From contig JAUPFV010000004.1 of the NCBI GenBank assembly GCA_036936605.1, positions 67,232,352 to 67,296,351 of the forward strand: a DNA stretch of 64,000 nucleotides, in the 5' to 3' direction. Positions 1-9,482 of this stretch are shown piece by piece. This DNA is from Limnanthes douglasii subsp. nivea (lineage: Eukaryota > Streptophyta > Magnoliopsida > Brassicales > Limnanthaceae). Under the pieces are notes generated by a model. That model was not told the DNA's origin. It did no database searches and saw only the letters and a list, made by a program, of their open reading frames with translations. The translations under genes and the position numbers were made by a program. Position 1 is the first letter of the stretch. Every line of letters starts with the position of its first letter.

Positions 1-1470
1 AATGCTTGGGCCGCAGAGAATTGGGAGAATCGATTCCATAAGGCCTTCACCCCTGGGAATCTAGCAAGGTCTCACCTGTGGAACACCACAGGCCGAAGAG
101 ACCTAACTTGGGAGGAGTTCGCCACCCAGCCTGATGAAGACATTGTGCTGAGAAGGTCCCACGAGCTGGATGGGACACTCTACCTGCCTGCCCGGGCCAA
201 AGCCCCAAGCAAAATGAAGGGCAGAAGAAAAGACAAGAAGGTGGCAGGTGATGCTGAGAAGGATGCCCCAATAGAGCCAGAGGGGCCAGCCCAAGTTCAA
301 ATTGATGCAACCGTCTTGCAGGTGGTGGAGCAAGAGACCGAGAGGCAGGAAGTAGACCTTCCAAAACCTCCAAGGGCTCCCAAGAGGACTTGCAAACAAG
401 CAAGTGAAAGCGCTGACCGGGTAGTTAAGAAGAAAAAGACTTCACAAGGAGATGAGCTCGCTCTCCGGGATCCGGAGCCCTCTTTTCCCACTGGCCCTTC
501 AGACCCAACGCTGGCCGAAGAGATCCCCAGAGAGTTTCACACTGATGAAGTTGAGGGGGGAGAGCTCAACTTGGATGAAGTGGACATCACCGGTCTGGGC
601 GGGCTTGGTGAATATTTCCTTGGCCTGCCCAGAGACGAGTTCGCATGGCCCTACATCCTTCCGAGCAGCTCCAATACGGTCAACTTTAACGGTAAGACTT
701 TTATGGTTTCTAGTGAGAAGGACACTATAGCCCATTCCCTGCTTAGTAATGTGCAGCCAGTTCTTACACTGGAAAGACAAGTCCGGAGCCAAGCAGACAC
801 CATCAAAGACCTTAAGTCTGAGAAGGATAAGCTGTCCGAAGACCTCCGCATTGCTACTACCAATGCCGATTTACTTAAGGAAGCACACGAGGAGCTGAAG
901 AGGAGTCATGATGAGAGCAACACAAAAGTTTCCACCCTAGAGCAGACCATAAAAGATCTCCAGGAGAAGTTATCTGGTATGGAGAAAGATCTCACGGTCT
1001 CACGGGGAGAGACCACTGCAAAGGAGAAGCTCATCACCAACCTGACCACTGACAAGATTGTTTTGGAATATGCAGTGACTCAGGCTGCTGAAGAGAAGGC
1101 TGCTTTGGTAAGGGACAAAGATGCCACAATCAAGGCCAAGATCAACGCCTATGCCAGGGAGATGACACAAAGAGAAGAGCTAATGATTCAAAGGGTGAAG
1201 TCTGATATGGTTCTCCTTTTTCACGAAAAATTCCCGAAGAGGAGACTGAGGGACTTATGACTCTATGTGGATGATGATGACCTTCCATATTATACTATGG
1301 TTGATGAGGGATTTTCCGGTGAGTCCTCTTCTGATAATGAAGAGAAAACCGGAGAGAGCCCAGGTGAAGAGGAGAATGATCCCAAGGGCAAAAAAGTGGT
1401 CGAAGGGGGGAGCGACATCAAAGGCAAGAAGGTAGACGAGGGTGAGCCATCTTCAACGGCTCAACCTTAA
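1..1470 (+). pseudogene. Antisense coiled-coil ORF of TatA-1, 3' part with one stop
   Basis: The frame is already open at base 1, so the true start lies to the left. It runs to a TGA at 1258-1260 and continues in the same frame to the TAA at 1468-1470. TatA-2 has TGG (Trp) at the position of the TGA, so this is a single nonsense change. The product is basic and Lys-rich near residues 60-150, then a long heptad-like coiled coil rich in E, K and L (about bases 760-1200), then an acidic Gly/Glu/Lys tail. It is transcribed opposite to gag-pol. In Tat elements such ORFs follow a plant-mobile or transposon-like N-terminal domain, which would be outside this window. The function is unknown in the family. 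Use of ATG cannot be judged here. Confidence 0.8.
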
Positions 1471-1952
1471 TTTATGGTGTATTATATTTATCTTTTACTC
1501 AAACTAAAGTCCTTGGAAGGCCAAGGCACTATTTTTGTTGTGGTGTCCGGTATTATTCGGACATATTTTTTGTACTGTGCCCAAACTTGTTCAAAAAGTC
1601 CTTGGAAGGCCAAGGCAATTTTAAGTTGTTGAATGAATGTTTCTATTTTGCTCAACCATAATCGTCTTTCATTATTTGTTTTAGTTTAGATAGCTGGAAT
1701 TTATGTAGCTTTGAGTTATTGGATTGTGAGAGTGTTAAGATTCTCCGGCTAGAGTTTAAATAGCCCTTAGACCTTTTAGTCCGGGTAGTATGACAAGAGA
1801 TAGAATTTTGAAAATACTTAGAGAATTTTGAAGAAGGCACCAAATTTCATTGAAAGCTCTCCGTGCCACCGAAGAGGGGAAGGTATGCCCCCAAATATTT
1901 ACATGGATGTTTAAACAAGTAAATATTTACACAAGTGTTATTCCAAGTACAT
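1471..1952. other. Spacer between convergent antisense ORF and pol, with two hairpins
   Basis: No ORF. It carries two copies of a perfect inverted repeat CCTTGG-AAGG-CCAAGG at 1511-1526 and 1600-1615, each preceded by AAGT. The same spot in TatA-2 has two related hairpins. The rest is AT-rich sequence between the 3' ends of the two converging reading frames. I infer a role in 3' end formation or RNA structure; nothing proves it. Confidence 0.6.
1511..1615. repeat. Pair of CCTTGG/CCAAGG hairpins in TatA-1
   Basis: Two identical 16-base inverted repeats (6-base stems, AAGG loop), 89 bases apart. The flanks AAAGT and GGCA are also repeated. TatA-2 keeps two versions at 62373-62389 and 62447-62462. 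Confidence 0.75.
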
Positions 1953-4900
1953 TCAAAGGTGTTCAATATTCCAAGGGTGAGTTAAAACCCTGCCATCTTT
2001 GTCTTCCAACCAATAAGTCCCATACTTGATTCTTTCAACCACAGTATAGGGACCCTCCCAGGTTGGGGCCAACTTTCCGAAGAGATTTTCCTTAGTATGC
2101 AAGAAGACCTTCCTTAATACTTTATCCCCTGGTTGGAAATCTCTTCTTTTAACCTTCGAAGCAAACCTGCTTCTCATCAAGCCCTGATAGTGTGCCACTC
2201 TAAGATGAGCTTTAACCCGTCTTTCTTCTATCAAATCAAGTTGATTTCTAATTGCCATTTCATTAGCGTGTCCGGAGAAGTTGTGAATACGAAAGGAAGG
2301 GAGTGTTTTCTCTATGGGAGCTACTGCATCCATTCCATAGACTAAGGCAAAGGGAGACTCTTGTGTTGCAGCCCCAGGCGTTGTCCGGTAGGCCCACAAG
2401 ACCTCTTGTAGATAACTAGGCCACTTCCCAGCAGCCCCTTCTAGATTCTTCCTTAAACCGGATAGTATAGTTCTATTAGCCACTTCAACCTGCCCATTGG
2501 CTTGTGGGTGGAAAGGTGAAGAAAAGCAGTGCTGTATACCCCTTGAGGCACAGAAGCTTTCCATTTCTCTATTGTCAAACTGTGGCCCATTGTCTGTTGT
2601 TATCTTTTGTGGGACACCGAATCTGCAACATATGCTGGACATAATGAATTTTATGACAGCTTTCGATGTTGTCCCTGCCAGGGGAGCTGCTTCTATCCAC
2701 TTTGAGAAGTAGTCAATGGCCACAATTATAGTCTTACGCCCTCCGGACGCCACGGGGAGAGGCCCAATCAAGTCTAATCCCCATCGAGCAAAAGGGATGG
2801 GCTCAGAAATTGACTCCAAAGGAATGGCTGGTACATGAATTTCATTGCTGTACCTCTGGCATGGGTCACACCTCCTTACCAGCTCCTTAGCATCTTTCAT
2901 GATTGACGACCAATAGTATCCGGAGAGTAACACTCTTCTTGTTAAAGCTCTGAATCCACAATGGGCTGATCCCTCACCATCATGCAATTCGGAGAGGACC
3001 ACTTGTGACTCATTATCCCCTAAACAACGTAGGAGAGGTTTACTATAGGATTTTTTGTACAACACTTCTCTCAACATAATGAAACCACGAGCCTTGTGTT
3101 TCAATGTTCTGGCTTGTGACTTATCTGAAGGCATAATACCATCGGACATATATTGTATGAGAGGAGATCTCCAGTCTTGAGGCCGACTCACTTGTATTTC
3201 AAAAACTTCCTCTTTTCCACCCTCACTAAGTTGAATAGAAGGGCTTTCAAGCACATGGATCCACGGGTAGGACTCTGTATATGCTATCGTTGCCAATGAG
3301 TCTGCTAGCTCATTTTCTGCCCGGGGAATGTGCTCATAGACAACAGCTTTAAACTTTAGCGCTTCATTTTTGAGGAGGAGTAAATATTTCAACAACTGCT
3401 CCTTTCTAGCCTCAGATTGGCCTAAGTCATGGTGGACCAGTAACTGGGAGTCACTTAGAAGCTTGACCCTTTTAGCCCCACAGATGTGGGCCAACTTTAA
3501 CCCAGCTATAGCTGCTTCGTATTCGGACTCGTTGTTAGACGCCCTGAAAGCAAAAGAAATAGCTTGGTACATGCTGTCCCCATATGGGGAAGTGAGACAT
3601 ATTCCTGCACCACATCCCATGGTGCTAGACCCTCCGTCTGTTCGGACAATCCACACTTTCTTGTCTTTTGAATCAGTAGGTTGCTCTGAATCCCTATCGG
3701 AGTGGAACTCAACCAGAAAATCAGCCATAGCTTGGGCTTTTACTGCTGTTCGGGGAGCAAACTCTATGTCGAAGTCCCCCAACTCTACTGACCACTTCGT
3801 CATTCTGCTTGAAATGTCTGCTTTTTGAAGGACATTCTTTAAAGCGAAAGATGTCCGGACGACGATAGGATGAGCCTGAAAGTAAGGCCTCATTTTTCTT
3901 GCAGCTATCACCAGAGCTAATGCCAGTTTTTCGAGTTTCAAGTAACGCCTCTCAGCATCAATCAAGTTTTTGCTGATGTAGTACACTGGGTAGGGACAAT
4001 CATCGACCTCTCTTACCAACACAGCACTGATGGCACAACTTGAAACGGCCAGATACACAATAAGAGTCTCCCCATCAACTGGTTTGAACAAAGTTTTGGG
4101 AGAGGAGAGATGTTTCTTTATTTCATTGAATGCCTCACCACACTGTGGGGTCTATTCGAACCCTTTTGCACCCTTCAAAGTTTGAAAGAATGGAGCACAC
4201 CTGTCCGAAGACCTGGAGATGAATCTGTTCAAGGCAGCTAATCTCCCCGTTAATCGATGTACTTCTTTAATGTTTCGAGGAGGCTCCATCTGGAATAAGG
4301 CATTGAGTTGGTCTGGGTCGGGCTGTATTCCAAGCTCACTTATGATATACCCTAAGAACTTCCTGGACTGCACTCCGAACACACACTTTTCAGGGTTTAG
4401 TTTTAAATTCACTTTTGCCAAATTGGCAAAAGTTTCTTGGAGATCGGACAGGTGCAACTGCTCATCCACACTTTTCACCATCATATCGTCAATGTAAACC
4501 TCCATATTTCTTCCAATTTGATCAGCAAATGCCTTGTTGACTAACCTTTGATAAGTCACCCCAGCATTTTTCAAGCCAAAAGGCATCACCTTGTAGCAAT
4601 GTAGACCCCTATCAGTGACAAACGTGGTATGCTCTTGATCTTTTGGATCTACTTGGATCTGATTGTACCCGGAGAAGGCATCCATGAAGGAGAGCAGCTT
4701 GTTCCCAGAAGTAGAGTCTACTAACTGATCTATCCGGGGAACCGGATACAAATCTTTTGGGAAAGCTCTATTAAGGTCTGTGAAGTCAATGCACATGCGC
4801 CATTTGCCATTTTTCTTTTTTACCAGGACATGATTGACAGTCCACAAAGGGTACTGAGATTCTTTAATATGCCCCATCTTTGTGAGTCTGTCAACCTCTT

Positions 4901-5225
4901 GTACTATGACGTCAGCCTTTTCTTTCAAGAAAGCTCTTCTCTTTTGAAACACTGGTGCCACATCTCTCCGGACAGATAGGTGATGGGATATCACCTCTGA
5001 TGGAACTCCAGTAACATCAGCATTGCACCAAGCAAAAACGTGCTGATGGTCTTTCAAAAATTTCAACATCTCTTGTTTCAATAGTCGTGGCATCTTGGAC
5101 CCTATCTTGACACTTTTGCCTTCTTCCAAATAGTGTGTTTCAACCTCTTCAATTGGGATCAACACTCCGGGGGTCTCCCTGGGGTCATCAATCTCACCCT
5201 CACCCCCAGAAAGGCCCTCAAACTG
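1953..5225 (-). pseudogene. pol: TatA-1 pol: RT, RNase H, archaeal-like RNase H, integrase
   Basis: This continues the gag-pro frame after the TAG at 5226-5228. RT has the catalytic YIDD at about 4483-4495 and the WRMCIDFTDLN stretch before it. A first RNase H follows (about 4090-3760, PVYYISKNL and KLALALVIAARKMRPYF). A second, archaeal-type RNase H starts at VRTDGGSS (about 3650-3280). Integrase has an HHCC finger (GSAHCGFRA, CDPCQRYS), then the DDE triad in WGLDLIGPLP, TDNGPQF and GQVEVANRT (about 2790-2480), all present. Two changes break the frame: TAG at 4152-4154 where the relatives have Trp (FEW), and TGA at 1953-1955 where TatA-2 has Arg, which removes only the last four residues. 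Otherwise it is full length, so one nonsense codon between RT and RNase H is the main defect. Confidence 0.92.
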
Positions 5226-5228
5226 CTA
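5217..5228 (-). promoter_or_regulatory. Candidate readthrough stop between protease and RT (TatA-1)
   Basis: RINDQ-TAG-CAG-TTT-GAG. The frame stays open for 358 codons after the stop. TatB has TAG-CAA-TTA and TatA-2 has TAG-CAG-TTG at the same border, resembling the UAG-CAR-YYA leaky stop context of tobamoviruses. An Ogre-like intron is the alternative. Confidence 0.55.
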
Positions 5229-7568
5229 TTGATCATTTATTCGGACTGCCCCCAGCGTTCGTGGAGCCAAGGCAGTGGCATAGCATTCTCTTGCAACCTT
5301 TTGGCTGCTCCGGACAACCCCAACCTGTCCCTGAACAGCATACTTTAAACACTGATGGACTGTTGAAGCCACTGCATGCATCCTAGAGAGCCAAGATCTC
5401 CCTAGAATAGCATTATAGCAAGTGGGACAATCCACCACGATGAAGAGTATTCTAACCATTTTCTTGAAAGGGCCGTTGCCCAATAACACTTCTTCTTCAA
5501 ACTCCCCGATCACATCGGCTGAGCTGCCTGTGAAGCCCACGATTGACCTGTCCGACTTTTGAATCACAGGTGGATTTTTCATTTTCTTGTAAGTGGTTAG
5601 GAAAAGGATATTGGCAGAGCTTCCAGTATCCACCAGAATTCGCCTTATCTCATTGTCCCCTACAGATGCTCCTATGACAACAGCATCCTCATGAGGGCCA
5701 ACAATATCTCTCAAATTATCCTCATCGAAGACTATGAATGGGAATGAGTTTGGTGATTGATAAGATGTCATGCCTCCTTCTAGCTGGGAGGCTAAATTAT
5801 GAACATGCCTCTTTCTTGAAGAAGCAGTAGGAGCTGCCATAGTGTCCCCTCCGAAAATCGTCAGTGACTCGAAGAATTTAATGAGCCCGGAGACCGTCCT
5901 AGAACACTCCTCTATAGCACCCACCCTATTTCGTGTTGGATCAGGATCCAAGTATTCAGATTCCACATCAAACCTTTCAACTATTACCATGGCCCCCTCC
6001 GGGGCAGCATTACTTGGACCAACCCGGTGAGTGTTGTCAGGCCTGTTGCCTCTTCTTCTTTTAACGTATGCACCCAACTTTCCCCTTTCAATCAAGTTTT
6101 GAACCTCTTGTTTCAAAGCTATGCAATCATCAGTGGTATGGAAAATATCATTGTGGTATTGGCAAAATGAGTTGTTACTATGCTCTCTGGGAGACTGCAA
6201 GGTTGCTGGTCTCCGGTAATGCACCTCATCTTTTGTTTTATCGAAAATGGTGGCCACGCTTTCTTTGAGCTCTGCGAACCACTCCGGTTGGACCCATGGT
6301 CCTCTTTTGTTTCTGGATTGTTTACTTTGAGCAGGAGCAGCTGGCTGAGACTGAGCTTTTGCCCTACCATGCCCCTGTCCGGTTTCTCTTGCTTTGTTCC
6401 CGGACTGGTTTTGATTTGGAGTTGGTGCCACCGGGGTGGATCTCACCTGTCTGTGCACCCTGGTTTTCTTTGTTTCATCAACGTTTATTTGCTTGCCAAC
6501 CTGATTTAGCGATCCCCCCCAGGTCATGGCCTTCTTTCTGGTCACCGAATCAGCCAGATTGCCTGGGTTCAAACCTTGCCTTAGGGATGCTATTGCCACC
6601 TGTTCGAAGCAATCAGCCAACCCATTCTTTGTGTTTACAAAACGACTTATGTACTCCTTCAAGGACTCATTTGGCTCCTGGGCACAATGGATTATTGTGT
6701 CTCCATTGCCCTTCAGCTCCTTACTCCCTACAAACTGCCTTCGAAAGGCCACCCAAAACGTATCAAAATATTTAATACAACCTTGAGGCAGGCTGTTGTA
6801 CCATTTCAGAGCACTCCCCGTAAAAGATTGGGAGAATGCCCTACACAGTAGTTTATCATCGTCATCAAAGTTCATCATGAAGTTCTTGAATTGCTCCAGA
6901 TGATTGTCCGGATCAGTACTGCCATCGTACTTCTCCATCTTAGTGCTGTCAAACCTCTTGGGGGGGTTTCCGGACAGGATTTTAGAAGACAGTGGAGACT
7001 GCCTCCAATTCCTTCCACGACTGAACACAGTATCCTCATTGGGAGTTGCAAAGATACCTGGCTCATCGTGGAAAGCAAAGGGATCCATATGCATCTTGTC
7101 CATATACCTCTGGTGGTGAGATGACCCATTTCCAATGTGCCTTTTCATTCTTCCATGGTGATCTCTTTTTCTTGAATATTTCTTAACCTGTTTTTTCTTT
7201 TTCTTGGTTCGACCCTCATCGCTGCTAGAGGACAAGGATTTTTCATTTCCCTCACTGTCCGAAGAGCTGCCTGAAGATTCTGAGCTTGAGTCAGAGCTCT
7301 CCACAGGCTTGGACCGGTGAGACTTTTTAGAACTGGCATGTGTCTTTTTGGTACTCACATGAGTTTTCGAAGCCTCAGGCTCTCTAGGATTGTCGGTGTG
7401 ATAAACAACCGATGCCTTGGATTTTTCTTTCACGCCCATTTTGGCCTTTTCAGCCCTCAGAGCTTCTATTTCAAGCTTTAACCTGTCGTGCTCTTGGACA
7501 GTATACTCATCGTTTTCTTCCACCACTTCGAGCAAAGCTGGTGGAAGCTCTGGATTGTCCGGATTCAT
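5226..7568 (-). CDS. gag-pro: TatA-1 Gag-protease
   Basis: ATG at 7568, about 70 bases downstream of the PBS; 780 codons, then TAG. The N-terminal 130 residues are charged and Ser-rich (SSDSSSESSGSSSDSEG) with a basic KKKKKQVKKYSRKRD patch. The capsid-like retrotransposon Gag domain follows (DNHLEQFKNFMMNF to NPGNLADSVTRKKAM). The zinc-binding motif is CQYH-x6-H-x4-C, the variant usual in Tat/Athila Gag rather than CCHC. The aspartic protease has DTGSS at 5617-5637. This reading frame is uninterrupted. The TAG that ends it is followed in frame by RT, and its sequence context suggests readthrough (see the separate site). Confidence 0.92.
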   Translation of the reverse strand: MNPDNPELPPALLEVVEENDEYTVQEHDRLKLEIEALRAEKAKMGVKEKSKASVVYHTDNPREPEASKTHVSTKKTHASSKKSHRSKPVESSDSSSESSGSSSDSEGNEKSLSSSSDEGRTKKKKKQVKKYSRKRDHHGRMKRHIGNGSSHHQRYMDKMHMDPFAFHDEPGIFATPNEDTVFSRGRNWRQSPLSSKILSGNPPKRFDSTKMEKYDGSTDPDNHLEQFKNFMMNFDDDDKLLCRAFSQSFTGSALKWYNSLPQGCIKYFDTFWVAFRRQFVGSKELKGNGDTIIHCAQEPNESLKEYISRFVNTKNGLADCFEQVAIASLRQGLNPGNLADSVTRKKAMTWGGSLNQVGKQINVDETKKTRVHRQVRSTPVAPTPNQNQSGNKARETGQGHGRAKAQSQPAAPAQSKQSRNKRGPWVQPEWFAELKESVATIFDKTKDEVHYRRPATLQSPREHSNNSFCQYHNDIFHTTDDCIALKQEVQNLIERGKLGAYVKRRRGNRPDNTHRVGPSNAAPEGAMVIVERFDVESEYLDPDPTRNRVGAIEECSRTVSGLIKFFESLTIFGGDTMAAPTASSRKRHVHNLASQLEGGMTSYQSPNSFPFIVFDEDNLRDIVGPHEDAVVIGASVGDNEIRRILVDTGSSANILFLTTYKKMKNPPVIQKSDRSIVGFTGSSADVIGEFEEEVLLGNGPFKKMVRILFIVVDCPTCYNAILGRSWLSRMHAVASTVHQCLKYAVQGQVGVVRSSQKVARECYATALAPRTLGAVRINDQ

Positions 7569-7622
7569 ACGGACAGAATTTCTTGGCAGGTTTTGAATGC
7601 TTGATTCAGGAACCTCTCTTCT

Positions 7623-7640
7623 CCCACTGTGGTCGCCAAT
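7623..7640 (-). other. Primer binding site of TatA-1
   Basis: Reads TTGGCGACCACAGTGGGA on the minus strand, directly after the LTR end CACCA plus one A. TatA-2 has the same site with one change (ACATTGGG). The tRNA was not identified. Confidence 0.75.
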
Positions 7641-7641
7641 T

Positions 7642-8123
7642 TGGTGTGGATAAAAATTGCCTGAGGGTAGGCTAGTAATTTTAAGTGGAGTTTCAAGCTG
7701 GTGTAAGGGTGTTTAACGGTGGTGTAAATGTGTTTAACGGTAGTGTAAGGGTGTTTAAAGGTGGAGAGATAATTAAGCAGCTTGGTAGCAGTTAATGTTT
7801 TATTACCCATAGTTAATGCTGGTGGTTGGGTATTTATAGTGTGATGTTTGGGCCCTTATGGGCTTTCGGGTCATGTTTAATGGACCCGGGTCATGTTTAA
7901 AGACCCATGAGTTCTAAGCAGGAGGGCAGGTAGCTTAGTCAAGAAGTGTTTAGGTTTTTTGGTACTTTAGTCATAGTTCGAACAGCTTTAAGTTTACAGT
8001 GTTCAAAGTGATCTGTCTGGTCCGAATGATCTGTCCGATTTATGTCCTTGTAGCCTGTCCGGTATTCGGAGAGACTTAGGCTGATTTGCCCTTCCGGGGA
8101 GCATGCTGAATTCGGACTCATCA
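7642..8123 (-). repeat. 5' LTR of TatA-1 (482 bp)
   Basis: Starts TGATGAGTCCG at 8123 and ends CCACACCA at 7642, in TG...CA form. Boundaries are fixed by the solo LTR with TSD at 49705-50111. A TATA-like ACTATAAATACCC lies around 7827-7840. The U3 region has repeated GTCCG/CGGAC motifs. Three short repeats with a GTGTAAGGGTGTTTAA-like core occur near the R/U5 side (about 7700-7760). Confidence 0.9.
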
Positions 8124-8560
8124 AAAACCACCTTCAGTTTAAACAACCCAATTGAGCTCGGGGTTGCACCATTTAGCAGAGGTCTTTTTGCTTGGAATTG
8201 CTTGAAAAAACATCTACGTCCTGAGATTTAATGGTAGTGCATAGCAAAATAAGACGTAAAAATCCAATAATTTGACCAAAAGTATCAGATTCTTCAATGA
8301 AAAGGAAGTAAAAGCAATAGTAGAATTCCTTTGGAAGTGCAGTCATATTTTCCATACCGTCACACGACTACAGCCAAAACACTTTTCTTATTTTCAAATT
8401 TTTAGGCTTTTCAAGAACTTATGATTTCTTCTAAAGATTTGGAAGAGATGTTACCAAACTCTCTAAGTAATTTTTCGATGATATAATTGCTGTCAATATT
8501 TGCTTCAAGAGAAGCTATCTCACCGACTATCATGACCATCTTTTTTGGGTAAGCATTAGT
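8124..8560. other. Unassigned stretch between TatA-1 and the Copia relic
   Basis: A 60-codon minus-strand frame lies at 8173-8355 but shows no recognised domain. The stretch ends where the Copia repeats start abruptly. It may be older repeat sequence into which TatA-1 inserted. Confidence 0.4.
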
Positions 8561-8585
8561 TGCCACATATCATCAACAAAACGGT

Positions 8586-8768
8586 GTGCCAGAAAGGAAG
8601 AACGGAACAATCCTCGATACGATGCGAAGCATGCTCAAAAGAAAGAAAATTTTTAAGGACTTTTCGGTGAAAATAGTGGCATGTACGATCTACTTATTTA
8701 GACGATCTCCAACAAGAAGTGTTTGGGGAAAAAACAAAAATAAGCATGGAGTGGAAGAAAGCCCATAA
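8586..8768 (+). pseudogene. Integrase core fragment, first array unit
   Basis: Sixty residues starting PERKNGTILDTMRSML, matching the last catalytic Glu region of Copia integrase (NGVPERKNRT) and the following helix. The same segment recurs in broken form in the next four units. Confidence 0.75.
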
Positions 8769-9272
8769 TTTACCACCTGGGAGTATTTGGAAGTGTAGCT
8801 CATATCCATGTACGAGTGGAACAATGAGTCAAACTGGATAATAAAAGCAAGAGTTTTCTCTTCATTTGTTACAACTCAAGTTTCAAAGGCTAAAAGTTGT
8901 ACAACCCAAACAATAAGAATATTGTGATAAGTCGAGACTTGATAGTTGATAAAAACGAAAACGAGGGTTTGACTCTCATTCAAATGACTTCACATTTTCC
9001 GTCAAGTTGAAGAAAATGAGAAAACACCGAATAAGTAATCAGAAGAGGTCACAACCGCACATGATTCACCAAAATCAACTGCTAATGTTGACTCACATAC
9101 TTCATCATCGTAAAATGGTATTCAAATAAAAAGAGTTGTGGAACGTACAATAAGCGTCAATGATCTTTTTGAGGTAGCTGAACCACTGGATAACCTTACA
9201 TTATTTTGTGTCTTTGCCAATTGTGAACTAGTGATATTTCAAGAAGGTACATAAGAGAAAAAATGGAGAGAC

Positions 9273-9482
9273 ATGATAGATGAAAAAATTAGAGCCAACG
9301 AGAAAAATAACACATGGGGACTCACCTCACTTCCCAAAGGGCACAAGAGAATAAGTGTTAGATGGCTATACAAAAAAAAGAGAAATTTGTATTGGGAGAC
9401 TGCAAAATACAAAGTGAGACTTATTACAAAAGGCTATCGTGAAAAGCTGGAATTGAAAATGATGGATCTTTGTAATATTTAA
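9273..9482 (+). pseudogene. RT N-terminal fragment, first array unit
   Basis: Sixty-nine residues covering the Copia RT start: EKNNTWGLTSLPKGHK, WLYKKKRN, KVRLITKGYREK. It ends at TAA just where the duplicated integrase segment begins. Confidence 0.7.

Larger units (their letters stand above)
1..8123 (-). mobile_element. TatA-1: Ty3/gypsy Tat-type LTR retrotransposon, 3' end outside the window
   Basis: On the minus strand, from high to low coordinate, the order is 5' LTR (8123-7642), PBS, Gag-Pro, RT, RNase H, second RNase H, integrase, hairpin-bearing spacer, and an antisense ORF that runs off the window start. Two RNase H domains and an antisense extra ORF beyond integrase are known marks of the plant Tat lineage (Grande, Retand and relatives). 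The 3' LTR must lie left of position 1. The polyprotein frame is continuous for 5.6 kb apart from a TAG at the protease/RT border, one Trp-to-stop change and one late stop, so the copy is fairly young. TatA-2 at 56257-64000 and the solo LTR at 49705-50111 belong to the same family. The 5 bases outside the LTR are AAAAC; the matching TSD lies off the window. Confidence 0.93.

Noticed and set aside
3370..3828. 152-codon plus-strand frame
   Set aside because: Antisense shadow of the second RNase H of TatA-1.
6180..6786. Overlapping plus-strand frames up to 159 codons
   Set aside because: Antisense shadow of TatA-1 gag; no domain and no conservation of the frame in TatA-2.
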